From Paragorgia papillata (Eukaryota > Cnidaria > Anthozoa > Scleralcyonacea > Coralliidae), in the NCBI GenBank assembly GCA_035771165.1, contig JAWNZC010000421.1, forward strand, positions 1 through 64,000: a stretch of 64,000 nt of DNA, in the 5' to 3' direction. Numbering within the stretch: position 1 is the stretch's first letter; the number at the start of each line of letters is the position of its first letter. Below the pieces are notes generated by a model. The model was not told the DNA's origin. It saw only the letters and a program-made list of their open reading frames with translations, and did no database searches. The translations under genes were made by a program, and so were the position numbers. Of this stretch, positions 37,401 to 50,030 are shown one piece after another.

Positions 37401-40400
37401 TTTTAGCCCCAATACAGTCTTCTCGTTTTCACAGAACGTTTAAACCGACTTTATTTAACCGTTTTTGACCCTAACTGAAAAGTTTCAAAAGTGACCAAAA
37501 TCGGTCAAAAAAGTAAAGGCTAACCCCTTTACTTTTTTTTTCCGGATTTTTTTCAAAAAATCAGAAAAAATATTTTTAGCCCAAATACAGCCTTCTCGTT
37601 TTCACAGAAGGTTTTAAAACGACTTTATCTAACTGTTTTTGACCCTAACTGAAAAGTTTCAAAAGTGACCAAAATCGGTCAAAAAGTAAAGGCTAAACCC
37701 CTTTACTTTTTTTTTCCGGATTTTTTTCAAAAAATCAGAAAAAATATTTTTAGCCCAAATACAGCCTTCTCGTTTTCACAGAAGGTTTTAAAACGACTTT
37801 ATCTAACTGTTTTTGACCCTAACTGAAAAGTTTCAAAAGTGACCAAAATCGGTCAAAAAGTAAAGGCTAACCCCTTTACTTTTTTTTTCCGGATTTTTTT
37901 CAAAAAATCAGAAAAAAATATTTTTAGCCCAAATACAGCCTTCTCGTTTTCACAGAAGGTTTAAAACGACTTTATCTAACCGTTTTTGACCCTAACTGAA
38001 AAGTTTCAAAAGTGACCAAAATCGGTCAAAAAGTAAAGGCTAAACCCCTTTACTTTTTTTTTCCGGATTTTTTTCAAAAAATCAGAAAAAATATTTTTAG
38101 CCCAAATACAGCCTTCTCGTTTTCACAGAAGGTTTAAAACGACTTTATCTAACCGTTTTTGACCCTAACTGAAAAGTTTCAAAAGTGACCAAAATCGGTC
38201 AAAAAGTAAAGGCTAACCCCTTAACTTTTTTTTTTCCGGATTTTTTTCAAAAAATCATAAAAAATATTTTTAGCCCAAATACAGCCTTCTCGTTTTCACA
38301 GAAGGTTTAAAACGACTTTATCTAACTGTTTTTGACCCTAACTGAAAAGTTTCAAAAGTGACCAAAATCGGTCAAAAAGTAAAGGCTAAACCCCTTTACT
38401 TTTTTTTTCCGGATTTTTTTCAAAAAATCAGAAAAAATATTTTTAGCCCAAATACAGCCTTCTCGTTTTCACAGAAGGTTTAAAACGACTTTATCTAACT
38501 GTTTTTGACCCTAACTGAAAAGTTTCAAAAGTGACCAAAATCGGTCAAAAAGTAAAGGCTAAACCCCTTTACTTTTTTTTTCCGGATTTTTTTCAAAAAA
38601 TCAGAAAAAAATATTTTTCGCCCAAATACAGCCTTCTCGTTTTCACAGAAGGTTTATAACGACTTTATCTAACCGTTTTTTTGACCCTAACTGAAAAGTT
38701 TCAAAAGTGACCAAAATCGGTCAAAAAGTAAAGGCTAACCCCTTTACTTTTTTTTTTCCGGATTTTTTTCAAAAAATCAGAAAAAATATTTTTAGCCCAA
38801 ATACAGCCTTCTCGTTTTCACAGAAGGTTTTAAAACGACTTTATCTAACCGTTTTTGACCCTAACTGAAAAGTTTCAAAAGTGACCAAAATCGGTCAAAA
38901 AGTAAAGGCTAACCCCTTTACTTTTTTTTTCCGGATTTTTTTCAAAAAATCAGAAAAAATATTTTTAGCCCAAATACAGCCTTCTCGTTTTCACAGAAGG
39001 TTTAAAACGACTTTATCTAACTGTTTTTTGACCCTAACTGAAAAGTTTCAAAAGTGACCAAAATCGGTCAAAAAGTAAAGGCTAAACCCCTTTACTTTTT
39101 TTTTTCCGGATTTTTTTCAAAAAATCAGAAAAAATATTTTTAGCCCAAATACAGCCTTCTCGTTTTCACAGAAGGTTTAAAACGACTTTATCTAACCGTT
39201 TTTGACCCTAACTGAAAAGTTTCAAAAGTGACCAAAATCGGTCAAAAAGTAAAGGCTAAACCCCTTTACTTTTTTTTTCCGGATTTTTTTTCAAAAAATC
39301 AGAAAAAATATTTTTAGCCCAAATACAGCCTTCTCGTTTTCACAGAAGGTTTAAAACGACTTTATCTAACTGTTTTTGACCCTAACTGAAAAGTTTCAAA
39401 AGTGACCAAAATCGGTCAAAAAGTAAAGGCTAAACCCCTTTACTTTTTTTTTTCCGGATTTTTTTCAAAAAAATCAGAAAAAATATTTTTAGCCCAAATA
39501 CAGCCTTCTCGTTTTCACAGAAGGTTTAAAACGACTTTATCTAACCGTTTTTGACCCTAACTGAAAAGTTTCAAAAGTGACCAAAATCGGTCAAAAAGTA
39601 AAGGCTAACCCCTTTACTTTTTTTTTTCCGGATTTTTTTCAAAAAATCAGAAAAAATATTTTTAGCCCAAATACAGCCTTCTCGTTTTTCACAGAAGGTT
39701 TTATAACGACTTTATCTAACCGTTTTTGACCCTAACTGAAAAGTTTCAAAAGTGACCAAAATCGGTCAAAAAGTAAAGGCTAACCCCTTTACTTTTTTTT
39801 TCCGGATTTTTTTCAAAAAATCAGAAAAATATTTTTAGCCCAAATACAGCCTTCTCGTTTTCACAGAAGGTTTAAAACGACTTTATCTAACTGTTTTTGA
39901 CCCTAACTGAAAAGTTTCAAAAGTGACCAAAATCGGTCAAAAAGTAAAGGCTAAACCCCTTTACTTTTTTTTTCCGGATTTTTTTCAAAAAATCAGAAAA
40001 AATATTTTTAGCCCAAATACAGCCTTCTCGTTTTCACAGAAGGTTTAAAACGACTTTATCTAACTGTTTTTGACCCTAACTGAAAAGTTTCAAAAGTGAC
40101 CAAAATCGGTCAAAAAGTAAAGGCTAAACCCCTTTACTTTTTTTTTTTCCGGATTTTTTTCAAAAAATCAGAAAAAATATTTTTCGCCCAAATACAGCCT
40201 TCTCGTTTTCACAGAAGGTTTATAACGACTTTATCTAACCGTTTTTGACCCTAACTGAAAAGTTTCAAAAGTGACCAAAATCGGTCAAAAAGTAAAGGCT
40301 AACCCCTTTACTTTTTTTTTCCCGAATTTTTTTCAAAAAATCAGAAAAAATATTTTTAGCCCAAATACAGCCTTCTCGTTTTCACAGAAGGTTTAAAACG

Positions 40401-41032
40401 ACTTTATCTAACCGTTTTTGACCCTAACTGAAAAGTTTCAAAAGTGACCAAAATCGGTCAAAATGTAAAGGCTAACCCCTTTACTTTTTTTTTCCCGAAT
40501 TTTTTTCAAAAAATTAGAAAAAAATATTTTTAGCCACAATACAGCCTTCTCGTTTTCACAGAAGGTTTTAAAACGACTTTATCTAACTGTTTTTGACCCT
40601 AACTGAAAAGTTTCAAAAGTGACCAAAATCGGTCAAAAAGTAAAGGCTAACCCCTTTACTTTTTTTTTTTCCGGATTCTTTTCAAAAAATCAGAAAAAAT
40701 ATTTTTAGCCCAAATACAGCCTTCTCGTTTTCACAGAAGGTTTAAAACGACTTTATCTAACCGTTTTTGACCCTAACTGAAAAGTTTCAAAAGTGACCAA
40801 AATCGGTCAAAAAGTAAAGGCTAACCCCGTTACTTTTTTTTTCCGGATTTTTTTCAAAAAATCAGAAAAAAATATTTTTAGCCCAAATACAGCCTTCTCG
40901 TTTTCACAGAAAGGTTTATAACGACTTTATCTAACCGTTTTTGACCCTAACTGAAAAGTTTCAAAAGTGACCAAAATCGGTCAAAAAGTAAAGGCTAACC
41001 CCTTTACTTTTTTTTTCCGGATTTTTTTCAAA

Positions 41033-41066
41033 AAATCAGAAAAAATATTTTTAGCCCAAAGCTAAA
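41033..41066 (+). repeat. Satellite C truncated monomer junction (about 67-bp unit)
   Basis: The unit that starts at 40,993 stops after TTTTTAGCCCAAA and jumps straight to GCTAAACCCC at 41,061, losing about 106 bp. The missing part runs from within the CAAATACAG segment to the AAAGG before the next loop. This junction is seen once. Confidence 0.85.
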
Positions 41067-42090
41067 CCCCTTTACTTTTTTTTTTCCGGATTTTTTTCAA
41101 AAAATCAGAAAAAATATTTTTAGCCCAAATACAGCCTTCTCGTTTTCACAGAAGGTTTTAAAACGACTTTATCTAACCGTTTTTGACCCTAACTGAAAAG
41201 TTTCAAAAGTGACCAAAATCGGTCAAAAAGTAAAGGCTAACCCCTTTACTTTTTTTTTTCCGGATTTTTTTCAAAAAATCAGAAAAAATATTTTTAGCCC
41301 AAATACAGCCTTCTCGTTTTCACAGAAGGTTTAAAACGACTTTATCTAACCGTTTTTGACCCTAACTGAAAAGTTTCAAAAGTGACCAAAATCGGTCAAA
41401 AATGTAAAGGCTAACCCCTTTACTTTTTTTTTTCCGGATTTTTTTCAAAAAATCAGAAAAAAATATTTTTAGCCCAAATACAGCCTTCTCGTTTTCACAG
41501 AAGGTTTAAAACGACTTTATCTAACCGTTTTTGACCCTAACTGAAAAGTTTCAAAAGTGACCAAAATCGGTCAAAAAGTAAAGGCTAACCCCTTTACTTT
41601 TTTTTTCCGGATTTTTTTCAAAAAATCAGAAAAAATATTTTTAGCCCAAATACAGCCTTCTCGTTTTCACAGAAGGTTTAAAACGACTTTATCTAACTGT
41701 TTTTGACCCTAACTGAAAAGTTTCAAAAGTGACCAAAATCGGTCAAAAAGTAAAGGCTAACCCCTTTACTTTTTTTTTTCCGGATTTTTTTTCAAAAAAT
41801 CAGAAAAAATATTTTTAGCCCAAATACAGCCTTCTCGTTTTCACAGAAGGTTTATAACGACTTTATCTAACCGTTTTTTGACCCTAACTGAAAAGTTTCA
41901 AAAGTGACCAAAATCGGTCAAAAAGTAAAGGCTAAACCCCTTTACTTTTTTTTCCCGAATTTTTTTTCAAAAAATCAGAAAAAATATTTTTAGCCCAAAT
42001 ACAGCCTTCTCGTTTTCACAGAAGGTTTAAAACGACTTTATCTAACTGTTTTTGACCCTAACTGAAAAGTTTCAAAAGTGACCAAAATCG

Positions 42091-44560
42091 GTCAGAAAGT
42101 AAAGGCTAAACCCCTTTACTTTTTTTTTCCGGATTTTTTTCAAAAAATCAGAAAAAATATTTTTAGCCCAAATACAGCCCAAAATCGGTCAAAAAGTAAA
42201 GGCTAAACCCCTTTACTTTTTTTTTTCCGGATTTTTTTCAAAAAATCAGAAAAAATATTTTTCGCCCAAATACAGCCTTCTCGTTTTCACAGAAGGTTTA
42301 TAACGACTTTATCTAACTGTTTTTGACCCTAACTGAAAAGTTTCAAAAGTGACCAAAATCGGTCAAAAAGTAAAGGCTAAACCCCTTTACTTTTTTTTTT
42401 CCGGATTTTTTTCAAAAAATCAGAAAAAATATTTTTAGCCCAAATACAGCGTTCTCGTTTTCGCAGAAGGTTTAAAACGACTTTATCTAACCGTTTTTGA
42501 CCCTAACTGAAAAGTTTCAAAAGTGACCAAAATCGGTCAAAATGTAAAGGCTAAACCCCTTTACTTTTTTTTTCCAAATTTTTTTCAAAAAATCAGAAAA
42601 AAATATTTTTAGCCCAAAATACAGCCTTCTCGTTTTCACAGAAGGTTTAAAACGACTTTATCTAACTGTTTTTGACCCTAACTGAAAAGTTTCAAAAGTG
42701 ACCAAAATCGGTCAAAAAGTAAAGGCTAAACCCCTTTACTTTTTTTTTTCCGGATTTTTTTCAAAAAATCAGAAAAAATATTTTTCGCCCAAATACAGCC
42801 TTCTCGTTTTCACAGAAGGTTTATAACGACTTTATCTAACCGTTTTTGACCCTAACTGAAAAGTTTCGAAAGTGACCAAAATCGGTCAAAATGTAAAGGC
42901 TAACCCCTTTACTTTTTTTTCCCGAATTTTTTTCAAAAAATCAGAAAAAATATTTTTCGCCCAAATACAGCCTTCTCGTTTTCACAGAAGGTTTATAACG
43001 ACTTTATCTAACCGTTTTTGACCCTAACTGAAAAGTTTCAAAAGTGACCAAAATCGGTCAAAAAGTAAAGGCTAACCCCTTTACTTTTTTTTCCCGAATT
43101 TTTTTCAAAAAATCAGAAAAAATATTTTTAGCCCAAATACAGCCTTCTCGTTTTCACAGAAGGTTTATAACGACTTTATCTAACTGTTTTTGACCCTAAC
43201 TGAAAAGTTTCAAAAGTGACCAAAATCGGTCAAAAAGTAAAGGCTAAACCCCTTTACTTTTTTTTTTCCGGATTTTTTTCAAAAAATCAGAAAAAATATT
43301 TTTAGCCCAAATACAGCGTTCTCGTTTTCGCAGAAGGTTTAAAACGACTTTATCTAACCGTTTTTGACCCTAACTGAAAAGTTTCAAAAGTGACCAAAAT
43401 CGGTCAAAATGTAAAGGCTAACCCCTTTACTTTTTTTTTTCCAAATTTTTTTCAAAAAATCAGAAAAAATATTTTTAGCCAAAATACAGCCTTCTCGTTT
43501 TCACAGAAGGTTTAAAACGACTTTATCTAACTGTTTTTGACCCTAACTGAAAAGTTTCAAAAGTGACCAAAATCGATCAAAAAGTAAAGGCTAAACCCCT
43601 TTACTTTTTTTTTCCGGATTTTTTTCAAAAAATCAGAAAAAATATTTTTCGCCCAAATACAGCCTTCTCGTTTTCACAGAAGGTTTATAACGACTTTATC
43701 TAACCGTTTTTGACCCTAACTGAAAAGTTTCAAAAGTGACCAAAATCCGTCAAAAAGTAAAGGCTAACCCCTTTACTTTTTTTTCCCGAATTTTTTTCAA
43801 AAAATCAGAAAAAATATTTTTAGCCCAAATACAGCCTTCTCGTTTTCACAGAAGGTTTAAAACGACTTTATCTAACTGTTTTTGACCCTAACTGAAAAGT
43901 TTCAAAAGTGACCAAAATCGGTCAGAAAGTAAAGGCTAAACCCCTTTACTTTTTTTTTTCCGGATTTTTTTCAAAAAATCAGAAAAAATATTTTTCGCCC
44001 AAATACAGCCCAAAATCGGTCAAAAAGTAAAGGCTAAACCCCTTTACTTTTTTTTTTCCGGATTTTTTTCAAAAAATCAGAAAAAATATTTTTCGCCCAA
44101 ATACAGCCTTCTCGTTTTCACAGAAGGTTTATAACGACTTTATCTAACCGTTTTTTACCCTAACTGAAAAGTATCAAAAGTGACCAAAATCGGTCAAAAA
44201 GTAAAGCCTAATCCCTTTACTTTTTTTTTCCGGATTCTTTTAAAAAATCAGAAAAAATATTTTTAGCCCAAATACAGCCTTCTCGTTTTCACAGAAGGTT
44301 TAAAACGACTTTATCTAACCGTTTTTGACCCTAACTGAAAAGTTTCAAAAGTGACCAAAATCGGTCAAAATGTAAAGGCTAACCCCTTTACTTTTTTTTC
44401 CTGAATTTTTTTCAAAAAATCAGAAAAAATATTTTTAGCCCAAATATAGCCTTCTCGTTTTCACAGAAGGTTTAAAACGACTTTATCTAACTGTTTTTGA
44501 CCCTAACTGAAAAGTTTCAAAAGTGACCAAAATCGGTCAAAAAGTAAAGGCTAAACCCCT
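42091..44560 (+). repeat. Satellite C segmental duplication, copy 1
   Basis: Rare markers here recur 5.47 kb downstream in the same order: GGTCAGAAAG (42,091 to 47,567), the 97-bp short unit (42,181 to 47,656), CAAAATCCGTC (43,741 to 49,211), a second GGTCAGAAAG (43,921 to 49,391), GAAAAGTATCAAAAG (44,171 to 49,640) and CCTGAATTT (44,401 to 49,870). Offsets are 5,476 falling to 5,469 bp, the differences being homopolymer length. Past about 44,560 the monomer order diverges. This marks a recent tandem duplication covering at least 14 monomers, or an assembly duplication. Confidence 0.88.
42104..42200 (+). repeat. Satellite C short-form monomer (97 bp, 76-bp internal deletion)
   Basis: AAATACAGCC joins directly to CAAAATCGGTC, removing exactly 76 bp from TTCTCG through AAAGTGAC, including the CENP-B-like site and the TTTGACCCTAAC segment. 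Identical junctions occur near 44,012, 46,351, 47,656, 49,481 and 50,615, each about 90 bp after the private variant GGTCAGAAAG. All six therefore descend from one deletion event, copied by amplification of a larger module. Confidence 0.9.
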
Positions 44561-47500
44561 TTACTTTTTTTTTTCCGGATTTTTTTCAAAAAATCAGAAA
44601 AAATATTTTTAGCCCAAATACAGCCTTCTCGTTTTCACAGAAGGTTTAAAACGACTTTATCTAACTGTTTTTGACCCTAACTGAAAAGTTTCAAAAGTGA
44701 CCAAAATCGGTCAAAAAGTAAAGCCTAATCCCTTTACTTTTTTTTTCCGGATTCTTTTAAAAAATCAGAAAAAATATTTTTAGCCCAAATACAGCCTTCT
44801 CGTTTTCACAGAAGGTTTAAAACGACTTTATCTAACCGTTTTTGACCCTAACTGAAAAGTTTCAAAAGTGACCAAAATCGGTCAAAATGTAAAGGCTAAC
44901 CCCTTTACTTTTTTTTTCCGGATTTTTTTCAAAAAATCAGAAAAAATATTTTTCGCCCAAATACAGCCTTCTCGTTTTCACAGAAGGTTTATAACGACTT
45001 TATCTAACCGTTTTTGACCCTAACTGAAAAGTTTCAAAAGTGACCAAAATCGGTCAAAAAGTAAAGGCTAACCCCTTTACTTTTTTTTCCCGAATTTTTT
45101 TCAAAAAATCAGAAAAAATATTTTTAGCCCACATACAGCCTTCTCGTTTTCACAGAAGGTTTAAAACGACTTTATCTAACTGTTTTTGACCCTAACTGAA
45201 AAGTTTCAAAAGTGACCAAAATCGGTCAAAAAGTAAAGGCTAAACCCCTTTACTTTTTTTTTCCGGATTTTTTTCAAAAAATCAGAAAAAATATTTTTAG
45301 CCCAAATACAGCCTTCTCGTTTTCACAGAAGGTTTAAAACGACTTTATCTAACTGTTTTTGACCCTAACTGAAAAGTTTCAAAAGTGACCAAAATCGGTC
45401 AAAAAGTAAAGGCTAAACCCCTTTACTTTTTTTTTCCGGATTTTTTTCAAAAAATCAGAAAAAATATTTTTCGCCCAAATACAGCCTTCTCGTTTTCACA
45501 GAAGGTTTATAACGACTTTATCTAACCGTTTTTTACCCTAACTGAAAAGTTTCAAAAGTGACCAAAATCGGTCAAAAAGTAAAGCCTAATCCCTTTACTT
45601 TTTTTTTCCGGATTCTTTTAAAAAATCAGAAAAAATATTTTTAGCCCAAATACAGCCTTCTCGTTTTCACAGAAGGTTTAAAACGACTTTATCTAACCGT
45701 TTTTGACCCTAACTGAAAAGTTTCAAAAGTGACCAAAATCGGTCAAAATGTAAAGGCTAACCCCTTTACTTTTTTTTCCCGAATTTTTTTCAAAAAATCA
45801 GAAAAAATATTTTTAGCCCAAATATAGCCTTCTCGTTTTCACAGAAGGTTTAAAACGACTTTATCTAACTGTTTTTGACCCTAACTGAAAAGTTTCAAAA
45901 GTGACCAAAATCGGTCAAAAAGTAAAGGCTAAACCCCTTTACTTTTTTTTTTTCCGGATTTTTTTCAAAAAATCAGAAAAAATATTTTTAGCCCAAATAC
46001 AGCGTTCTCGTTTTCGCAGAAGGTTTAAAACGACTTTATCTAACCGTTTTTGACCCTAACTGAAAAGTTTCAAAAGTGACCAAAATCGGTCAAAATGTAA
46101 AGGCTAACCCCTTTACTTTTTTTTTCCAAATTTTTTTCAAAAAATCAGAAAAAATATTTTTAGCCAAAATACAGCCTTCTCGTTTTCACAGAAGGTTTAA
46201 AACGACTTTATCTAACTGTTTTTGACCCTAACTGAAAAGTTTCAAAAGTGACCAAAATCGGTCAGAAAGTAAAGGCTAAACCCCTTTACTTTTTTTTTCC
46301 GGATTTTTTTCAAAAAATCAGAAAAAATATTTTTAGCCCAAATACAGCCCAAAATCGGTCAAAAAGTAAAGGCTAAACCCCTTTACTTTTTTTTTTCCGG
46401 ATTTTTTTCAAAAAATCAGAAAAAATATTTTTCGCCCAAATACAGCCTTCTCGTTTTCACAGAAGGTTTATAACGACTTTATCTAACCGTTTTTTACCCT
46501 AACTGAAAAGTTTCAAAAGTGACCAAAATCGGTCAAAAAGTAAAGCCTAATCCCTTTACTTTTTTTTTCCGGATTCTTTTAAAAAATCAGAAAAAATATT
46601 TTTAGCCCAAATACAGCCTTCTCGTTTTCACAGAAGGTTTAAAACGACTTTATCTAACCGTTTTTGACCCTAACTGAAAAGTTTCAAAAGTGACCAAAAT
46701 CGGTCAAAATGTAAAGGCTAACCCCTTTACTTTTTTTTCCCGAATTTTTTTCAAAAAATCAGAAAAAATATTTTTAGCCCAAATATAGCCTTCTCGTTTT
46801 CACAGAAGGTTTAAAACGACTTTATCTAACTGTTTTTGACCCTAACTGAAAAGTTTCAAAAGTGACCAAAATCGGTCAAAAAGTAAAGGCTAAACCCCTT
46901 TACTTTTTTTTTTCCGGATTTTTTTCAAAAAATCAGAAAAAATATTTTTCGCCCAAATACAGCCTTCTCGTTTTCACAGAAGGTTTATAACGACTTTATC
47001 TAACCGTTTTTGACCCTAACTGAAAAGTTTCGAAAGTGACCAAAATCGGTCAAAATGTAAAGGCTAACCCCTTTACTTTTTTTTCCCGAATTTTTTTCAA
47101 AAAATCAGAAAAAATATTTTTAGCCCAAATACAGCCTTCTCGTTTTCACAGAAGGTTTAAAACGACTTTATCTAACTGTTTTTGACCCTAACTGAAAAGT
47201 TTCAAAAGTGACCAAAATCGGTCAAAAAGTAAAGGCTAAACCCCTTTACTTTTTTTTTTCCGGATTTTTTTCAAAAAATCAGAAAAAATATTTTTCGCCC
47301 AAATACAGCCTTCTCGTTTTCACAGAAGGTTTATAACGACTTTATCTAACCGTTTTTGACCCTAACTGAAAAGTTTCAAAAGTGACCAAAATCGGTCAAA
47401 AAGTAAAGGCTAACCCCTTTACTTTTTTTTCCCGAATTTTTTTCAAAAAATCAGAAAAAATATTTTTAGCCCAAATACAGCCTTCTCGTTTTCACAGAAG

Positions 47501-47566
47501 GTTTAAAACGACTTTATCTAACTGTTTTTGACCCTAACTGAAAAGTTTCAAAAGTGACCAAAATCG

Positions 47567-50030
47567 GTCAGAAAGTAAAGGCTAAACCCCTTTACTTTTT
47601 TTTTCCGGATTTTTTTCAAAAAATCAGAAAAATATTTTTAGCCCAAATACAGCCCAAAATCGGTCAAAAAGTAAAGGCTAAACCCCTTTACTTTTTTTTT
47701 TCCGGATTTTTTTCAAAAAATCAGAAAAAATATTTTTCGCCCAAATACAGCCTTCTCGTTTTCACAGAAGGTTTATAACGACTTTATCTAACTGTTTTTG
47801 ACCCTAACTGAAAAGTTTCAAAAGTGACCAAAATCGGTCAAAAAGTAAAGGCTAAACCCCTTTACTTTTTTTTTTCCGGATTTTTTTCAAAAAATCAGAA
47901 AAATATATTTTTAGCCCAAATACAGCGTTCTCGTTTTCGCAGAAGGTTTAAAACGACTTTATCTAACCGTTTTTGACCCTAACTGAAAAGTTTCAAAAGT
48001 GACCAAAATCGGTCAAAATGTAAAGGCTAACCCCTTTACTTTTTTTTTCCAAATTTTTTTCAAAAAATCAGAAAAAATATTTTTAGCCAAAATACAGCCT
48101 TCTCGTTTTCACAGAAGGTTTAAAACGACTTTATCTAACTGTTTTTGACCCTAACTGAAAAGTTTCAAAAGTGACCAAAATCGATCAAAAAGTAAAGGCT
48201 AAACCCCTTTACTTTTTTTTTCCGGATTTTTTTCAAAAAATCAGAAAAAATATTTTTCGCCCAAATACAGCCTTCTCGTTTTCACAGAAGGTTTATAACG
48301 ACTTTATCTAACCGTTTTTGACCCTAACTGAAAAGTTTCGAAAGTGACCAAAATCGGTCAAAATGTAAAGGCTAACCCCTTTACTTTTTTTTCCCGAATT
48401 TTTTTCAAAAAATCAGAAAAAATATTTTTCGCCCAAATACAGCCTTCTCGTTTTCACAGAAGGTTTATAACGACTTTATCTAACCGTTTTTGACCCTAAC
48501 TGAAAAGTTTCAAAAGTGACCAAAATCGGTCAAAAAGTAAAGGCTAACCCCTTTACTTTTTTTCCCGAATTTTTTTCAAAAAATCAGAAAAAATATTTTT
48601 AGCCCAAATACAGCCTTCTCGTTTTCACAGAAGGTTTATAACGACTTTATCTAACTGTTTTTGACCCTAACTGAAAAGTTTCAAAAGTGACCAAAATCGG
48701 TCAAAAAGTAAAGGCTAAACCCCTTTACTTTTTTTTTTCCGGATTTTTTTCAAAAAATCAGAAAAAATATTTTTAGCCCAAATACAGCGTTCTCGTTTTC
48801 GCAGAAGGTTTAAAACGACTTTATCTAACCGTTTTTGACCCTAACTGAAAAGTTTCAAAAGTGACCAAAATCGGTCAAAATGTAAAGGCTAACCCCTTTA
48901 CTTTTTTTTTCCAAATTTTTTTCAAAAAATCAGAAAAAATATTTTTAGCCAAAATACAGCCTTCTCGTTTTCACAGAAGGTTTAAAACGACTTTATCTAA
49001 CTGTTTTTGACCCTAACTGAAAAGTTTCAAAAGTGACCAAAATCGATCAAAAAGTAAAGGCTAAACCCCTTTACTTTTTTTTTCCGGATTTTTTTCAAAA
49101 ATCAGAAAAAAATATTTTTCGCCCAAATACAGCCTTCTCGTTTTCACAGAAGGTTTATAACGACTTTATCTAACCGTTTTTGACCCTAACTGAAAAGTTT
49201 CAAAAGTGACCAAAATCCGTCAAAAAGTAAAGGCTAACCCCTTTACTTTTTTTTCCCGAATTTTTTTCAAAAAATCAGAAAAAATATTTTTAGCCCAAAT
49301 ACAGCCTTCTCGTTTTCACAGAAGGTTTAAAACGACTTTATCTAACTGTTTTTGACCCTAACTGAAAAGTTTCAAAAGTGACCAAAATCGGTCAGAAAGT
49401 AAAGGCTAAACCCCTTTACTTTTTTTTTCCGGATTTTTTTCAAAAAATCAGAAAAAATATTTTTAGCCCAAATACAGCCCAAAATCGGTCAAAAAGTAAA
49501 GGCTAAACCCCTTTACTTTTTTTTTTCCGGATTTTTTTCAAAAAATCAGAAAAAATATTTTTCGCCCAAATACAGCCTTCTCGTTTTCACAGAAGGTTTA
49601 TAACGACTTTATCTAACCGTTTTTTACCCTAACTGAAAAGTATCAAAAGTGACCAAAATCGGTCAAAAAGTAAAGCCTAATCCCTTTACTTTTTTTTTCC
49701 GGATTCTTTTAAAAAATCAGAAAAAATATTTTTAGCCCAAATACAGCCTTCTCGTTTTCACAGAAGGTTTAAAACGACTTTATCTAACCGTTTTTGACCC
49801 TAACTGAAAAGTTTCAAAAGTGACCAAAATCGGTCAAAATGTAAAGGCTAACCCCTTTACTTTTTTTTCCTGAATTTTTTTCAAAAAATCAGAAAAAATA
49901 TTTTTAGCCCAAATATAGCCTTCTCGTTTTCACAGAAGGTTTAAAACGACTTTATCTAACTGTTTTTGACCCTAACTGAAAAGTTTCAAAAGTGACCAAA
50001 ATCGGTCAAAAAGTAAAGGCTAAACCCCTT
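47567..50030 (+). repeat. Satellite C segmental duplication, copy 2
   Basis: Partner of 42,091-44,560, carrying the same private substitutions, including CAAAATCCGTC at 49,211 and GTATCAAAAG at 49,640. Sharing of one-off substitutions, beyond family-level variants, is what identifies it as a copy of that particular block. Confidence 0.88.

Noticed and set aside
24301..47778. Open reading frames of 61-100 codons in satellite C, including the 100-codon one at 33,681-33,983 and minus-strand 27,936-28,124
   Set aside because: All translate the 173-bp repeat (recurring KIGQKVKA and PDFFQKIRK peptides) and survive only where homopolymer length happens to keep a frame open.
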